A DNA stretch of 23,498 bases from assembly GCA_003505795.1 (NCBI GenBank), contig DNXT01000331.1:1-23498 (forward strand). Direction: 5' to 3'. Below, in pieces: positions 23,160 to 23,498 of the stretch. Within the stretch, counting starts at the first letter, position 1, and each line of letters starts with the position of its first letter. A program made the translations under genes and the position numbers. The notes beneath the pieces were generated by a model. That model was not told the origin of the DNA, ran no database searches, and worked only from the letters and a program-made list of their open reading frames with translations. This DNA is from Lysobacteraceae bacterium. GTDB taxonomy: Bacteria > Pseudomonadota > Gammaproteobacteria > Xanthomonadales > Xanthomonadaceae.

Positions 23160-23498
23160 TGGCCAGCGACCTCGCCATCCACCATCCGGCCGAGAGCGAG
23201 CTGTTCGCCGACACGCTGAGCTGCGAGCTCTCGCAGCCGGCCGAGTTCCGGGCCGGCAATGCCAGCGGCAAGCAGGCCGCCGCCGAATCGCTGCTGCGCG
23301 GCATCGCCCAGGTCGAGGACCTGCGCAGCGAGGACGGCGGCGAGGAGCGCGGCGACCTGCCGCTGCTGGTGCAGCGCATGGATGCCAAGCTCGACCTGAT
23401 GCTGGTGTTGATCGGGCGCATGGTGCGTCAATCCGATGACGCCCTGCCGCTGCGCCCGGTGCGCTGGTCGCGGCGCGGCATCCGCCTGGAAACCGGCA
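23159..23498 (+). CDS. PilZ-like protein, 3' end beyond window
   Basis: The ATG at 23159 overlaps the preceding stop, and the frame stays open to the window end (113 codons visible). Residues 1-60 are acidic/alanine rich. LPLLVQRMDAKLDLMLVLIG at about 66-85 predicts a long amphipathic helix. RPVRWSRRGIRLE (about 99-111) resembles the PilZ D/NxSxxG strand, with Arg replacing the Asp/Asn. This fits the atypical, helix-containing PilZ proteins encoded near fliS and rpoN2/fleQ in Xanthomonas (XC_2249-like, recalled not searched). Those lack typical cyclic-di-GMP binding. The family call is tentative because the domain is cut. Confidence 0.55.
   Translation, partial: MASDLAIHHPAESELFADTLSCELSQPAEFRAGNASGKQAAAESLLRGIAQVEDLRSEDGGEERGDLPLLVQRMDAKLDLMLVLIGRMVRQSDDALPLRPVRWSRRGIRLETG

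Noticed and set aside
1..23498. Defence system, prophage, CRISPR, tRNA or transposase genes
   Set aside because: Every coding stretch is explained by flagellar, chemotaxis or cyclic-di-GMP genes, and no direct-repeat array or tRNA-like cloverleaf was seen in the gaps.

Overview
This is a high-GC gammaproteobacterial window. It is most consistent with the family Xanthomonadaceae/Lysobacteraceae (Xanthomonas, Lysobacter, Luteimonas or Pseudoxanthomonas type). The basis is protein resemblance (a 400-residue flagellin, the CheV and FlgB-FlgL sequences), sigma-54 plus sigma-28 promoters in a polar-flagellum layout, and dense dispersed palindromic repeats. No genus can be fixed from sequence reading alone. 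Bases 1-33 are not biological: they match the end of an Illumina paired-end adapter, so the window begins at an untrimmed contig end.

Layout, all genes on the + strand: (1) 34-3990, two cyclic-di-GMP enzymes: a 5'-truncated propeller/Y_Y_Y/GGDEF sensor and a complete MHYT-GGDEF-EAL membrane protein. (2) 4039-7271, flhB-flhA, the core of the flagellar export gate, overlapping by ATGA. (3) 7274-7389, a palindromic GGGATT-type repeat element, then cheV. (4) 8491-11253, flgBCDE (rod, hook cap, hook) behind a strong sigma-54 promoter. (5) A second repeat element, then flgF. (6) A second sigma-54-like site, then flgGHIJKL (distal rod, L and P rings, rod muramidase, hook-filament junction proteins), closed by an intrinsic terminator. 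(7) A 437-base non-coding stretch holding that terminator, a REP-like hairpin and two tandem sigma-28-like sites, then fliC with its own terminator. (8) A sigma-54 promoter and fliD (cap), a hairpin overlapping a sigma-28-like site, then fliS, a FliT-like gene and the start of a PilZ-like gene cut by the window end.

Together these genes build the axial part of a flagellum. FlhA/FlhB export the subunits, FlgB/C/F/G/J make the rod, FlgH/I make the rings, and FlgD/E/K/L with FliC/D make hook, filament and cap. FliS and probably the FliT-like protein act as export chaperones, and CheV links the motor to chemotaxis. Early structural operons carry sigma-54 sites and late genes carry sigma-28 sites, as in the polar flagellar hierarchy of Pseudomonas and Xanthomonas. 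Cyclic-di-GMP enzymes at one end and a PilZ-like protein at the other suggest local second-messenger control of motility.

I see no RNA genes, CRISPR, prophage or transposase. I did not find a clearly undescribed system; the most unusual items are the repeat elements, the apparently leaderless cheV, the tandem fliC promoters and the hairpin/promoter after fliD.
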